Positions 18,430 through 26,234 of a stretch of 34,250 bases of DNA are shown here, in pieces. The stretch spans positions 1 through 34,250 of the forward strand of contig JAJEHF010000191.1 of the NCBI GenBank assembly GCA_022823865.1, read 5' to 3'. The notes below the pieces were generated by a model. That model made no database searches. It was not told the origin of the DNA and saw nothing but the letters and a program-made list of their open reading frames with translations. A program made the translations under genes and the position numbers. Source of the stretch: Bryobacterales bacterium (GTDB lineage: Bacteria; Acidobacteriota; Terriglobia; Bryobacterales; UBA6623). The first letter of the stretch is position 1. Each line of letters begins with the position of its first letter.

Positions 18430-18720
18430 ATGGCCAAACATCGAAACGAGGGCAATCTTGCTTGGTTTGTGGCTGGAGTGACGGTGGGGATCGCGGGCGC
18501 GATCCTGTTTGCGCCCAAGTCCGGGAGGGAGACACGCCAGCAGCTTGCCGAGGCCGCCTCGAAGGGGCGTGAGTTCGCTTCGGAACAAAAGAAGCAGGCC
18601 ACCCAGTTTGGGCGTGAACTTTACGAGAAGGGCCGTGATCTTGTCGAAGAGATAAAGCTACCTGGTGACTCGTCGACAAATAGCGACGAGGCCGAGCCGA
18701 CGGACTCAGCGGAAGCCTGA
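18430..18720 (+). CDS. YtxH-domain small membrane protein
   Basis: This 96-residue protein has one N-terminal membrane helix (NLAWFVAGVTVGIAGAILFA), then the YtxH signature FAPKSGRETRQQL. A charged helical region and an acidic tail (SSTNSDEAEPTDSAEA) follow. YtxH proteins are associated with general stress in Gram-positive bacteria, but their molecular role is unknown. The start at 18430 is chosen as the ATG nearest the conserved part; a TTG two codons earlier is possible. It is monocistronic as far as can be seen. Confidence 0.85.
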   Translation: MAKHRNEGNLAWFVAGVTVGIAGAILFAPKSGRETRQQLAEAASKGREFASEQKKQATQFGRELYEKGRDLVEEIKLPGDSSTNSDEAEPTDSAEA

Positions 18721-18835
18721 GCGTCGCCTGACCTAGCCTGGCGACATCGATTCCGTAGAACGCAGTTGGGGCTGAACCGGCCGGTGGGGTCCGACTGACA
18801 GGCCACAGTCGATTGGGCTAGACTGAGAGTTCAGT

Positions 18836-18912
18836 CGGGGCGTAGCGCAGCCTGGTAGCGCGCTTGCTTCGGGAGCAAGAGGTCCCGAGTTCAAATCTCG
18901 GCGCCCCGACCA
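18836..18912 (+). tRNA. tRNA-Pro, anticodon CGG
   Basis: A full cloverleaf of 77 bases can be drawn by eye. The acceptor stem is CGGGGCG with CGCCCCG, the anticodon arm is CTTGC-TTCGGGA-GCAAG with anticodon CGG, and the T arm is CCGAG-TTCAAAT-CTCGG. The 3' CCA is encoded. CGG reads the proline codon CCG. The leading C1-G72 pair is typical of proline tRNAs. I see no integrase or duplicated tRNA end next to it. Confidence 0.96.
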
Positions 18913-19038
18913 TTCCTCCCCCACGGGCCGTCGACGCACTTGCGCCGAGGCCACATTGCGCGCCGAAAACGGCGTTTCCTCGCAAGTAATGTCTGAGGAT
19001 TGTTGACGGAGAGGCGCTTGGCTCGCTATCGTGCCGCT

Positions 19039-19989
19039 ATGACCCGGAAACAATTCCTCGCCTCCCCGCTATTGGCTGCCGGCGCTGCCGCCGCAGCCAC
19101 CGGCCCTGCCAAGGCGCCGCGTCGGATCAACAGGGCCATCGAGCTCCTCGAAGCGGACCAGATGATCTTCTACACCGGCGGACGTGGCGGATACGAACAG
19201 GGCAAGCAGGCCGCTGCGACCAAGTACGACTACATCAACTACGAGATGGAGCACGGCGCTCTCGACTTCAGCGCCTTGCGAGGGTTCATGCAGGGCTTGG
19301 TCGATGCAGGTCCGACGCGTAGCGGGCACCGCACGCCCGCGGTCATCGCGACTCTGCCCGTGATCGGGATTGACGAGATGCACATGCGCGCCAATTTCTG
19401 GGTCGTCCAGCAGACCCTGCTGTGCGGTGTTCACGGGATCCTTCTTTGCCATGCTCGCGACGTCGATGCGATCAAGTGGATGGTCCGCGCGGCGCGCTAC
19501 CCCAACGCCGAACCGGTTGTGCCCGAACTCGGCGAGGGCCTGCTCGGCAATGGCAGCCAGGGCTTTCCGTCGGAGATCTGGGGCGTGTCTCGCGAAGAGT
19601 ACATGCAGAAGGCCGATCCATGGCCGCTCAACCCGAAAGGCGAGTTCTTGCTCGGGCTGAAGATTGAGGACAAGCACGCCTTGGCGAATGCTGACAAGGT
19701 CGCCGCCGTGCCCGGCATTGGCTTTGCCGAGTGGGGGCCGGGCGATATGGCGCTTTCTCTCGGCCTGCCCGACGGCCACCTGCCGAACCGATCCCTGCAT
19801 CCCCGCATGCGGGAGGCCCGTGCGACCGTGCTCAACGCCTGCAAGAAGAACGGCTTGGCGTTCCTAAATACTGTCCGGGAGCACGACGTCACCGAGATGT
19901 TCGATGAAGGCGTTCGCATCGGTGCCGGTGCGAGCGAGATGGCCATGGCCAAGGGCCGCAAGTACGCCGGTCGCAAGATGCCGGTGTGA
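19039..19989 (+). CDS. HpcH/HpaI-type aldolase with N-terminal export-like signal
   Basis: This 316-residue class II aldolase-like TIM barrel would split or join a 2-keto-3-hydroxy acid with pyruvate, using a divalent metal. Key places are NYEMEHGALDF near the N-terminus (His of the active site), the metal Glu in LGLKIED and the metal Asp in WGPGDMALSLG. The N-terminus, TRKQFLASPLLAAGAAAAA, resembles a Tat signal with RK instead of RR, which is odd for a normally cytoplasmic enzyme. The ATG at 19039 has no strong ribosome site. A TTG at 19000 would put 13 residues ahead of the signal. Its stop overlaps the DctP start by 4 bases, so the TRAP system probably imports its substrate. Confidence 0.85.
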   Translation: MTRKQFLASPLLAAGAAAAATGPAKAPRRINRAIELLEADQMIFYTGGRGGYEQGKQAAATKYDYINYEMEHGALDFSALRGFMQGLVDAGPTRSGHRTPAVIATLPVIGIDEMHMRANFWVVQQTLLCGVHGILLCHARDVDAIKWMVRAARYPNAEPVVPELGEGLLGNGSQGFPSEIWGVSREEYMQKADPWPLNPKGEFLLGLKIEDKHALANADKVAAVPGIGFAEWGPGDMALSLGLPDGHLPNRSLHPRMREARATVLNACKKNGLAFLNTVREHDVTEMFDEGVRIGAGASEMAMAKGRKYAGRKMPV

Positions 19990-20972
19990 GACGGCCGCTA
20001 TGCGCGCTCGCTGCGTGGGCCCTTCTATTGGCGGCTTGCGCGGAAGAGCGGACTCAACTTGACCTGCGTCTCGGCCACGTAGCCTCGCCGGGCTCGTTGA
20101 CGGCGATTTCCGCGGAGGAATTCGCCAATCGCGCGAATCAGCGCCTGGGCGACCTGGGGCGGGTCACAGTGTTCGGCTCCAGCCAGTTGGGCGATGACGA
20201 GACGCTGTTGATCAAGCTCAAGCTCGGCACGGTGGATTTCTCGCTGCCGTCCACGATCATGTCGTCGGCTGTAGCCTCCTTCGGCCTGTTCGAAATGCCG
20301 TACTTGGTGCGGGACCGCGACCACATGAGGCGAATCGAGCGGGAGTTGATATGGCCACGCCTTGCTCCCGACGCTGCCGCTCGCGGCTATGAGTTGCTGG
20401 CTGTTTGGGAGAACGGTTTCAGGCACATCACCAATGACTCCCGCCCCATCGAGGGCCCCGCGGACCTGCGCGGGATCAAGCTGCGCACGCCCCGCGGTCG
20501 CTGGCGAGTGCGGCTGTTCCAGACTTTCGGCGCCAATCCGACGCCGATGTCGCTTTCGGAGACGTTCATCGCCTTGCAGACTGGAGTCATTGATGGGCAG
20601 GAGAACCCGCTGAGCCAGATTCACAGCCAGAAGTTTCACGAGGTCCAGCAGTTTCTCACACTCTCCTCTCACGTGTATACCCCGGCGTTTCTCCTGGCCG
20701 GTCGGGATCGCTGGCAATCCCTTCCCCAGCCCGTGCGAGAGATCTTGTCCTCGACTGCCCGCGAGATCCAAGCCTTTGTCTACGAGCAAGCCGAAACTCT
20801 GGACGAGAAGTTGTTAGCCGATCTCCGACTCGCGGGAATCGCAGTCAACGAATGCGACCGGGAGCAGTTCTTGGCCGCAGGCCGGCCGCTCTTCGAAGAG
20901 TTCGCCAGCGAGGTGCCGCGGGGCGGGGAGATGGTGGCCAAGGCACTTGCCCTCGCTCCGGCGGAACAGTGA
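19986..20972 (+). CDS. dctP: TRAP transporter substrate-binding protein, DctP family, lipoprotein
   Basis: The extracytoplasmic receptor of a TRAP transporter, 328 residues. It opens with a short signal ending in a lipobox (LLLAACAEE, Cys 18), so it is membrane-tethered rather than free. Family hallmarks are LRLGHVASPGS, FGSSQLGDDE, LRGIKLRTPRG with the arginine that salt-bridges an organic-acid carboxylate, and TGVIDGQENPLSQI. The GTG start overlaps the aldolase stop (GTGA). The substrate is probably a C4-C6 carboxylate or keto acid; the linked aldolase suggests a hydroxylated keto acid, but sequence does not prove this. Confidence 0.93.
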   Translation: MRRPLCALAAWALLLAACAEERTQLDLRLGHVASPGSLTAISAEEFANRANQRLGDLGRVTVFGSSQLGDDETLLIKLKLGTVDFSLPSTIMSSAVASFGLFEMPYLVRDRDHMRRIERELIWPRLAPDAAARGYELLAVWENGFRHITNDSRPIEGPADLRGIKLRTPRGRWRVRLFQTFGANPTPMSLSETFIALQTGVIDGQENPLSQIHSQKFHEVQQFLTLSSHVYTPAFLLAGRDRWQSLPQPVREILSSTAREIQAFVYEQAETLDEKLLADLRLAGIAVNECDREQFLAAGRPLFEEFASEVPRGGEMVAKALALAPAEQ

Positions 20973-21462
20973 TACTAGCCGCTTGCTGGCCAAACGTCTG
21001 CGCGTGGCTTTGAGCCGCTTCCTTGAGGTCACTGTTGTCGGTATAACCGTAGCCTTGGCGCTGCTGGTCGTTGTCGGCGTGGCCAGCCGAAAGGCCGGCT
21101 ACTCGCTTGTTTGGTACGACGAGGTGGCGGCGATCCTGCTCGCTTGGGTCACGTACTACGGAGCGGCGTTGGCCGCGCTGCACCGGGCCCACCTAGGCCT
21201 GCCGAATCTTGTCCGCCGAGCGCCACGGCCCGCCCGGCTCGTTCTGGGCGTGCTCCGCGAGGGCGCCATCATCGGCTTTTTCGCCCTTGCCGCGTGGATG
21301 GGAGTGGACTTGATGGCGGCACTCGGAGGCACGTTCCTCGTCAGCCTGCCGTGGCTCCCCTCGCAGATCGTCTATTCGGCCATCCCGATCGGAGCGGTGC
21401 TCTTCATCGTTGCCGAGTTGACGGTCACCGTTGAAGATTGGCAGCGGAGCAGTGCTGCATGA
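20947..21462 (+). CDS. dctQ: TRAP transporter small permease, DctQ family
   Basis: This 171-residue membrane protein has four predicted helices, with the family motif WYDEVAAILLAWVTYYGAA at helix 2. It bridges DctP and the large permease. The start is uncertain. A TTG at 20947, preceded by AAGG, overlaps dctP by 26 bases; a GTG at 21004 would leave a small gap. The stop overlaps the next start (ATGA). Length is normal for DctQ. Confidence 0.88.
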   Translation: MPSLRRNSDTSRLLAKRLRVALSRFLEVTVVGITVALALLVVVGVASRKAGYSLVWYDEVAAILLAWVTYYGAALAALHRAHLGLPNLVRRAPRPARLVLGVLREGAIIGFFALAAWMGVDLMAALGGTFLVSLPWLPSQIVYSAIPIGAVLFIVAELTVTVEDWQRSSAA

Positions 21463-22742
21463 CGCTGTTCTGGGTCTTGCTCGGCTTGCTGGCTCTGGTG
21501 CTGGCCGACGTGCCGATCGCCGTCGCTCTCGGACTGGCGTCGGTCGCGGCGATGGCGCTGGAGACGGGCTTGCGCGACTTGCCGAATATTCCGCTGACGC
21601 TCTTCGACGGGGCAGTGAAGTTCTCGTTGATTGCCGTTCCGCTGTTCATCCTGGCGGGGTCCATCATGAACGCCAGCGGCATTTCGCGTCGGCTGATCGC
21701 GCTGACCTCGGCGCTGATCGGCTTCGTACGCGGCGGCCTGTCGATGGTCACGATCGGCACGTCGCTCTTCTTTGCCGAGATCTCCGGATCCGCCGTGGCA
21801 GACGTGGCCGCGCTTGGCTCTGTCCTGATCCCGTCGATGAAGCGGGCTGGCTACCCCAAGGAGTTTGCCGCGGCAGTCACGTCGTCGGCGTCGACTCTGG
21901 CCGTGATCATCCCGCCGTCGATCCCAATGATCCTGTATGCCGTCATGGCGGGCGCGTCGGTCGTGGAGCTGTTCGTGGCGGGCATCATCCCAGGGCTGCT
22001 GGGCGGATTGCTCCTGATGGCGGCGGCATATCGCATAGCCGTGCGTCGGGGATTCCCAGCGGAGGCAGCCTTCCAATGGCAGCGGCTGGGGCGAGCGTTC
22101 AAGGACGCGGCATGGGCCTTGCTGCTGCCGGTGATCATCCTGGGCGGAATCTTCTCGGGCTGGGTGACGGCCACCGAGGGGGCCGGATTGGCAGTGCTGG
22201 CAGCGGCCGTGATTGGCGGGCTGATCTACCGCGAACTCGATTTCGGGGCACTGCGGAAGGCGGTGGTCGACGGCGGCATTCAAACCGCGGTAGTGATGCT
22301 TCTGGTGTCTACCTCGGCCCTGCTCGGCGAATACCTGACATCCGCCCAGGTTCCGCAGCGGTTTGCGGAGCAACTGCTGGCGTTTACCCACAGCCAATGG
22401 GTGATCCTGCTGCTGCTCAACGTTTTCTTCCTCTTAGTGGGGCTTTTCCTGCACTCCGCCGCTGCAATCATCTTGGTCGTGCCGGTGGTGATGCCGTTGG
22501 TGCACCAGGCAGGCATTGATCCGGTGCATTTCGGGCTGGTGCTGACGCTCAATCTCGGCATCGGACAGCAAACACCACCTGTCGCCAGCGTGCTGCTCAC
22601 CGCGTGTTCGATCGCCAAGGCGCAGGTGTGGGAAGTGAGCAGGGTCAACGTCGCCTTCGTGGGAGTGCTCCTGCTCGTGCTGCTGGTCGTCACCTATGTT
22701 CCGGCCATTCCAATGTCGTTGGTAGACCTGTTCTATCGCTAG
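21459..22742 (+). CDS. dctM: TRAP transporter large permease, DctM family
   Basis: The ion-coupled transport channel, 427 residues with about 12 membrane helices. Typical segments are VPIAVALGLASV at the N-terminus, the FAEISGSAVADVAALGS loop, SSASTLAVIIPPSIPMILY and LNLGIGQQTPPVASVLL. The ATG at 21459 overlaps the dctQ stop and has GGAG about 10 bases upstream. It is the last gene of the four-gene operon. A hairpin lies about 25 bases after its stop. Confidence 0.94.
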   Translation: MTLFWVLLGLLALVLADVPIAVALGLASVAAMALETGLRDLPNIPLTLFDGAVKFSLIAVPLFILAGSIMNASGISRRLIALTSALIGFVRGGLSMVTIGTSLFFAEISGSAVADVAALGSVLIPSMKRAGYPKEFAAAVTSSASTLAVIIPPSIPMILYAVMAGASVVELFVAGIIPGLLGGLLLMAAAYRIAVRRGFPAEAAFQWQRLGRAFKDAAWALLLPVIILGGIFSGWVTATEGAGLAVLAAAVIGGLIYRELDFGALRKAVVDGGIQTAVVMLLVSTSALLGEYLTSAQVPQRFAEQLLAFTHSQWVILLLLNVFFLLVGLFLHSAAAIILVVPVVMPLVHQAGIDPVHFGLVLTLNLGIGQQTPPVASVLLTACSIAKAQVWEVSRVNVAFVGVLLLVLLVVTYVPAIPMSLVDLFYR

Positions 22743-22766
22743 GAAGGCGCAGAATCGAGTGATGGT

Positions 22767-22786
22767 CTGCAAGTGTCCGCTTGCAG
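22767..22786 (+). terminator. Hairpin after the TRAP operon
   Basis: CTGCAAG and CTTGCAG form a perfect 7-bp stem with a 6-base loop, about 25 bases after the dctM stop. No T tract follows, so this is a weak or factor-aided terminator at best. Confidence 0.35.
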
Positions 22787-22954
22787 TTGAGCACACCCCA
22801 CCAGCGGCCCTGTCTCTGCTCCCCGGCGAACTTCCGCACTGCCTTGGCCAGCTCTCGCGCCGCGGCGTCTGCCGAGCCAACGCGGCTACCGCGGTTCGCC
22901 TTCACCAGACGTCGGCGGATGCGAGCGCGTCGCTGACGGTTAGGGGTACTCTAG

Positions 22955-23098
22955 GCTTACTCCCCCCTCGCCGAGGCCTTGGACAGCCTAATCCCCGATC
23001 TTCGCCGATCAACCGACATCTTCGGAAAATCTCGCAGGGTCCTGATTTCCGCAGCAGTCGCTAAAAAGATCGACGTTCAAAAGGAACTTTCGCAATGA
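22955..23098 (+). pseudogene. 3' remnant resembling type I restriction specificity subunit hsdS
   Basis: No start codon or ribosome site is needed to see this one. The frame ending in the TGA at 23096-23098 reads DSLIPDLRRSTDIF, then [16 protein letters not shown]. It lines up without gaps with the usual C-terminus of HsdS proteins (a D-x-LI helix, RRxALIxAAVTGxIDV). It is cut off upstream by TAG at 22952. The stop overlaps the Fic gene start as ATGA. In intact type I systems fic is often found beside hsdS. I therefore read it as what is left of an hsd operon. The match is to a remembered consensus of about 35 residues, so it needs a profile search. Confidence 0.55.
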
Positions 23099-24168
23099 TC
23101 TTCGAGCCGCGCTTTACGGTATCCGACGCGATCATGACGGACCTCACTCGGATCGAGCGGGCACGCGGGTTTCTCGAGGCGGCGACACTCTCCCAAGGAT
23201 GGATCCGCCAGATGGGCGAACGGGCACTCGTCCTCGAGGCTCACCACACGACTCACATCGAGGGAACGAAGCTCACGATGGAGCAAAGCGAACGACTCCT
23301 TGCAGGCGAGTCAGTGCTTGGGGCGGATCCGGAAGACGTCCGCGAACTCCTGAATTACCGTGACGCGTTCGAGTTTGTCTCAGCCTATCTCAACACCGGC
23401 GGGCCGCTCACCGAAGGACTGGTTCGAGAGATCCACAAGCATCTTGTCGAGGGTGTCCGCGGAGGCTCTGCCGCGCCTGGAGAGTACAGGCGTATTCAGA
23501 ACTACGTGGTGAATTCAGGCACTGGAGAGGTCGTGTACACGCCTCCTCCTGCGTACGATGTGCCGATCTTGATGCTCGAACTGATCGATTGGCTAAACCA
23601 AGAAAGCTCTGTCCATCCGGTACTGGCCAGTGGAATCGCCCAGTTCCAACTCGTCCACATCCACCCATTCCTCGACGGCAATGGCCGGACCTCGCGCCTG
23701 CTCTCGACGCTGTGCCTGTACAAGGCTGGGTACGACTTCAAGCGCCTTTTCACTATCAGCGAGTACTACGACCGAGACCGGGCCGCATTCTATCGGGCTC
23801 TGCAAAGCGTTCGCGAGCGGGACATGGATCTTACCGGGTGGCTCGAGTTCTTCACAACAGGGCTGGCCACGCAGCTAAACGAAGTCAAGGTACGAGGGGA
23901 GCGGGCGATCCGTAAGGACGTGTTGGTGCGTCAGCATGGGTTGTCCGACCGGCAGGCGGCCGCGGTTGGCCACGTCATTGAGCATGGGCGCCTCAGCATT
24001 CGGGACTACGAGAGACTTTGTCCGGGAAGAAACCGTAGGACACTCCAGCGAGACCTAAGGATGCTGGTGGAAGAGGGGCTGCTGTACGAAGCCGGTGCTA
24101 CACCGACGGATCCAACGCGGCACTACCGGCTGGCAGATGGCATCGAGGGATCGGGCGCGGAGCTATGA
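23095..24168 (+). CDS. Fic-family protein (AMPylation-type) with self-inhibitory helix and C-terminal winged helix
   Basis: Fic enzymes transfer AMP or related groups to target proteins. The catalytic motif [12 protein letters not shown] is complete (His about 190). The inhibitory motif TxxxEG lies N-terminal at about residues 52-57 (TTHIEG), which places this protein in the class with an inhibitory helix before the Fic core. The last 80 residues look like a winged helix ([19 protein letters not shown]), so DNA binding is likely. AAGGA precedes the ATG. The 357-residue length is normal. The stop of an hsdS-like remnant overlaps its start, so it was probably part of a type I restriction operon. 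Its target is unknown. Confidence 0.92.
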   Translation: MIFEPRFTVSDAIMTDLTRIERARGFLEAATLSQGWIRQMGERALVLEAHHTTHIEGTKLTMEQSERLLAGESVLGADPEDVRELLNYRDAFEFVSAYLNTGGPLTEGLVREIHKHLVEGVRGGSAAPGEYRRIQNYVVNSGTGEVVYTPPPAYDVPILMLELIDWLNQESSVHPVLASGIAQFQLVHIHPFLDGNGRTSRLLSTLCLYKAGYDFKRLFTISEYYDRDRAAFYRALQSVRERDMDLTGWLEFFTTGLATQLNEVKVRGERAIRKDVLVRQHGLSDRQAAAVGHVIEHGRLSIRDYERLCPGRNRRTLQRDLRMLVEEGLLYEAGATPTDPTRHYRLADGIEGSGAEL

Positions 24169-24877
24169 CAAGCTGTGACATCGAGCTATGACATTCCGCT
24201 ATACCATCGCGCACAGGGGCCTGATTGGAGGGGAGAAGCAAGAGCGACGCTGATGATCTTTGGTTGCGCCTCCGCAGAAGCGACCTGGTGCGCGCCCCCC
24301 AGGCGCGGCGCAACCCCGACCGGGCGATACGCTGTCCGCGCGGGAATTGTCGTCGGCTGACGCCGCCGGACTTACCCCTTGGGCGAAGCGAACGGTTCCT
24401 GACGGGACACCTTCTATGGTCCTTGCCTGCGACTGGTTTCAGGCTGCCGCCTGCTCGGTCCGTGTCGGCGGCATCGTCGGCGGAACGATCTGACGGGCCG
24501 ACGTTGCATAGAAGGAACACCAAAGGACAGCGGGTGAGCTGTTGACATCAGCGATGCGGGCGGGCAGGACAACGTATCCGAGTGCTGTCTGAATGGCTCG
24601 GCAGCACAGACTTCGCTTTGCGGGTGCTTGCAGCCAAGCGTCCATTCGGTGTCGCACCTCGATGCCAGTCCCCAAGGCAGCGCACGGCCACACAGCGGAG
24701 TGCGCTCGGTGTCCTACCGCAGCCACCGGAATATCGGGGGATTCGTGGTCGCGAAACACGGCATGAGTGCTTTGGACTCACGAAGAGTGGCTGCTCCGCA
24801 CTGCATCACATGGTGGATGTCTTGGCCGAAGTTCCCAGAGCAGAGGCTTGGGCGCTCAAGTACGTGGCTGCCGAGAA
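24169..24877. other. 709-bp stretch without a recognisable gene
   Basis: Open frames on both strands lack ribosome sites, start-stop logic and familiar motifs. Its left end carries three copies of AGCTRTGACA (24161-24170, 24171-24180, 24184-24193) beginning inside the fic stop. Where an hsdR gene might be expected after fic, no helicase or nuclease motif is seen in any frame. It may be decayed DNA between two operons. Confidence 0.5.
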
Positions 24878-25462
24878 TCAGTTATGGCACTGCCTGCAGG
24901 CCTGCTCCTTAGGTAACAGGAGCAACTGCGCCGTTGCCGATCCGTGTGCATCGTGGCACATTCCGCAACTCGCAAGCTCATGCGGCTCGTGGCTGTGGGT
25001 CTTGATGAACGGTTCCTTGGGATGGCAGGACTGGCAGCCCCCGCTAAACCGGAAGCGGCCGCGGCGGCTGACGCTGTGGCAGTGCGTGCAGGCGATCCGA
25101 GAGGGAGGGTGGTCCGCGTACTTCTCGCTAGCGGTGTCCGGTGGCACTGCGCCCGAATGGAAGCTGATCTCGCTCACTCCTTCGGGCGACTCCAGACGTA
25201 AGCGATGCGCTCCGGGTAGCAGCTCAGCAGTTACCGAATAAACGCCGGGAAACGGTTCTTCGACCTCCAGAGGCTTGCCGTCAAGCAGGAGTTTCGCAGC
25301 TTCCCCCCTCGCGATGATCTGCACTTCTGCGCCGGGCAACCACGCTCCTTCGGGCGGCTTGACGATCGCACTGTCGGCTGCTGGGAGCGACAGTGCAGAG
25401 CACAAGAGCAGTGCAGCAGGCGCAAGCGCTCTAGAGTTCAATGCGACAGATCGCCCCGCCAT
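24878..25462 (-). CDS. Secreted tetraheme c-type cytochrome with N-terminal beta-sandwich region
   Basis: The 194-residue protein starts with a Sec signal (ALAPAALLLCSALSLPAA). A region of about 75 residues with an Ig-like look follows (PPEGAWLPGAEVQI to HRLRLESPEG). Four heme-binding motifs come after it: CTHCH, CQSCH, CGMCH and CRQCH, with extra His residues in THSHEPHE as possible second ligands. It ends two residues after the last motif, which is abrupt but seen in small doubled-CxxCH proteins. The start at 25462 lies 32 bases inside the propeller gene; a longer frame begins at 25504. Last gene of the oxidase operon, it is a likely electron acceptor. Truncation is not excluded. Confidence 0.85.
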   Translation of the reverse strand: MAGRSVALNSRALAPAALLLCSALSLPAADSAIVKPPEGAWLPGAEVQIIARGEAAKLLLDGKPLEVEEPFPGVYSVTAELLPGAHRLRLESPEGVSEISFHSGAVPPDTASEKYADHPPSRIACTHCHSVSRRGRFRFSGGCQSCHPKEPFIKTHSHEPHELASCGMCHDAHGSATAQLLLLPKEQACRQCHN

Positions 25463-26234
25463 GCTTGCTGAGGTTGTCTTTGTGCCCGGGCGCGATGCCT
25501 GCATCGCAGTAGTACAGCGCTCCGTTCCACCAAGTCATGCCGTGCGGGTCGGGATCGCCGCGGTCTAGTTCGACTCCTTCAATGATGCGTCCGGTCCGGA
25601 TGTCGAACCTCAGCGCTAGGTAGTCGTTCGAGAACATGCACCAGATATGCTCGCCATCCCAGCCCAGGCCGTGGGGGCGGCCTAGGGGCAAGTCGAAATC
25701 GTGAAAGGTGTTCAGGTTGGCGTCGGCCTTGACTACCTTTAGGGGCCGGAACTGGGTGATCCATAGTGCATCCTTGGCCCACAGCAGTCCATGCACCCCC
25801 CCGCCGGAGGGGGTCTGGTAGTTGGAGACGTGCTGCCCGGTTTTTGCGTCGAGCTTGACGATGCGCCCGCCTTGGGCGACGTCGTGAGGGCGGCGGGGAC
25901 GTCTGTGGGCGGGGCCGTTGGCTCCCATGAAAACAAAGCCGCCACCTGCTGCGATGCCGCTGGTGTTCGATGACTGTGTCTCGTATTTGGCCAGAGGTCG
26001 GCCGGTTTCCCAATCGAGCAGGTACGCCCGGTCGGAGACTTGTTCTGCGAGCCAAAGGCCTTCCGGCGTGGCTTCCAGCCCGTTCGGATGACCTTCGGGC
26101 GACTGATACAGGACTTCGACCCGCTTACGGCGACGGACAGGGTACGAACCTCCAGCGTTCGCCATAGCCCGCGCCGCTCCCAGCAGGGCAGCCACGCTTG
26201 ATCCGCAGGAAGCGGAGAATTCTCGTCTTGTCAT
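25431..26234 (-). CDS. Tat-exported beta-propeller protein, NHL/SMP-30-like
   Basis: This 267-residue protein begins TRREFSASCGSSVAALLGAA, a twin-arginine signal. The body has repeated blade-like segments (GHPNGLEATPEGLWLAEQ, HGLLWAKDALWITQF, PHGLGWDGEHIWCMF, DPHGMTWWNGALYYCD). Each pairs HG or NG with an aromatic strand, as in a propeller related to SMP-30 or vgb lyase families. No catalytic residue is certain. The start overlaps the stop of the hydroxyacid oxidase (ATGA) and its end overlaps the cytochrome gene, so the three are one transcript. It may bind substrate or scaffold the partners; this is inference. Confidence 0.78.
   Translation of the reverse strand: MTRREFSASCGSSVAALLGAARAMANAGGSYPVRRRKRVEVLYQSPEGHPNGLEATPEGLWLAEQVSDRAYLLDWETGRPLAKYETQSSNTSGIAAGGGFVFMGANGPAHRRPRRPHDVAQGGRIVKLDAKTGQHVSNYQTPSGGGVHGLLWAKDALWITQFRPLKVVKADANLNTFHDFDLPLGRPHGLGWDGEHIWCMFSNDYLALRFDIRTGRIIEGVELDRGDPDPHGMTWWNGALYYCDAGIAPGHKDNLSKHGGAICRIEL

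Noticed and set aside
18836..18912. tRNA-Pro as an integration site
   Set aside because: No duplicated tRNA end or integrase lies next to it; the integrase fragment is over 10 kb away.
24582..25241. Plus-strand 219-codon frame
   Set aside because: It is antisense to the cytochrome gene over much of its length and has no motif or ribosome site.
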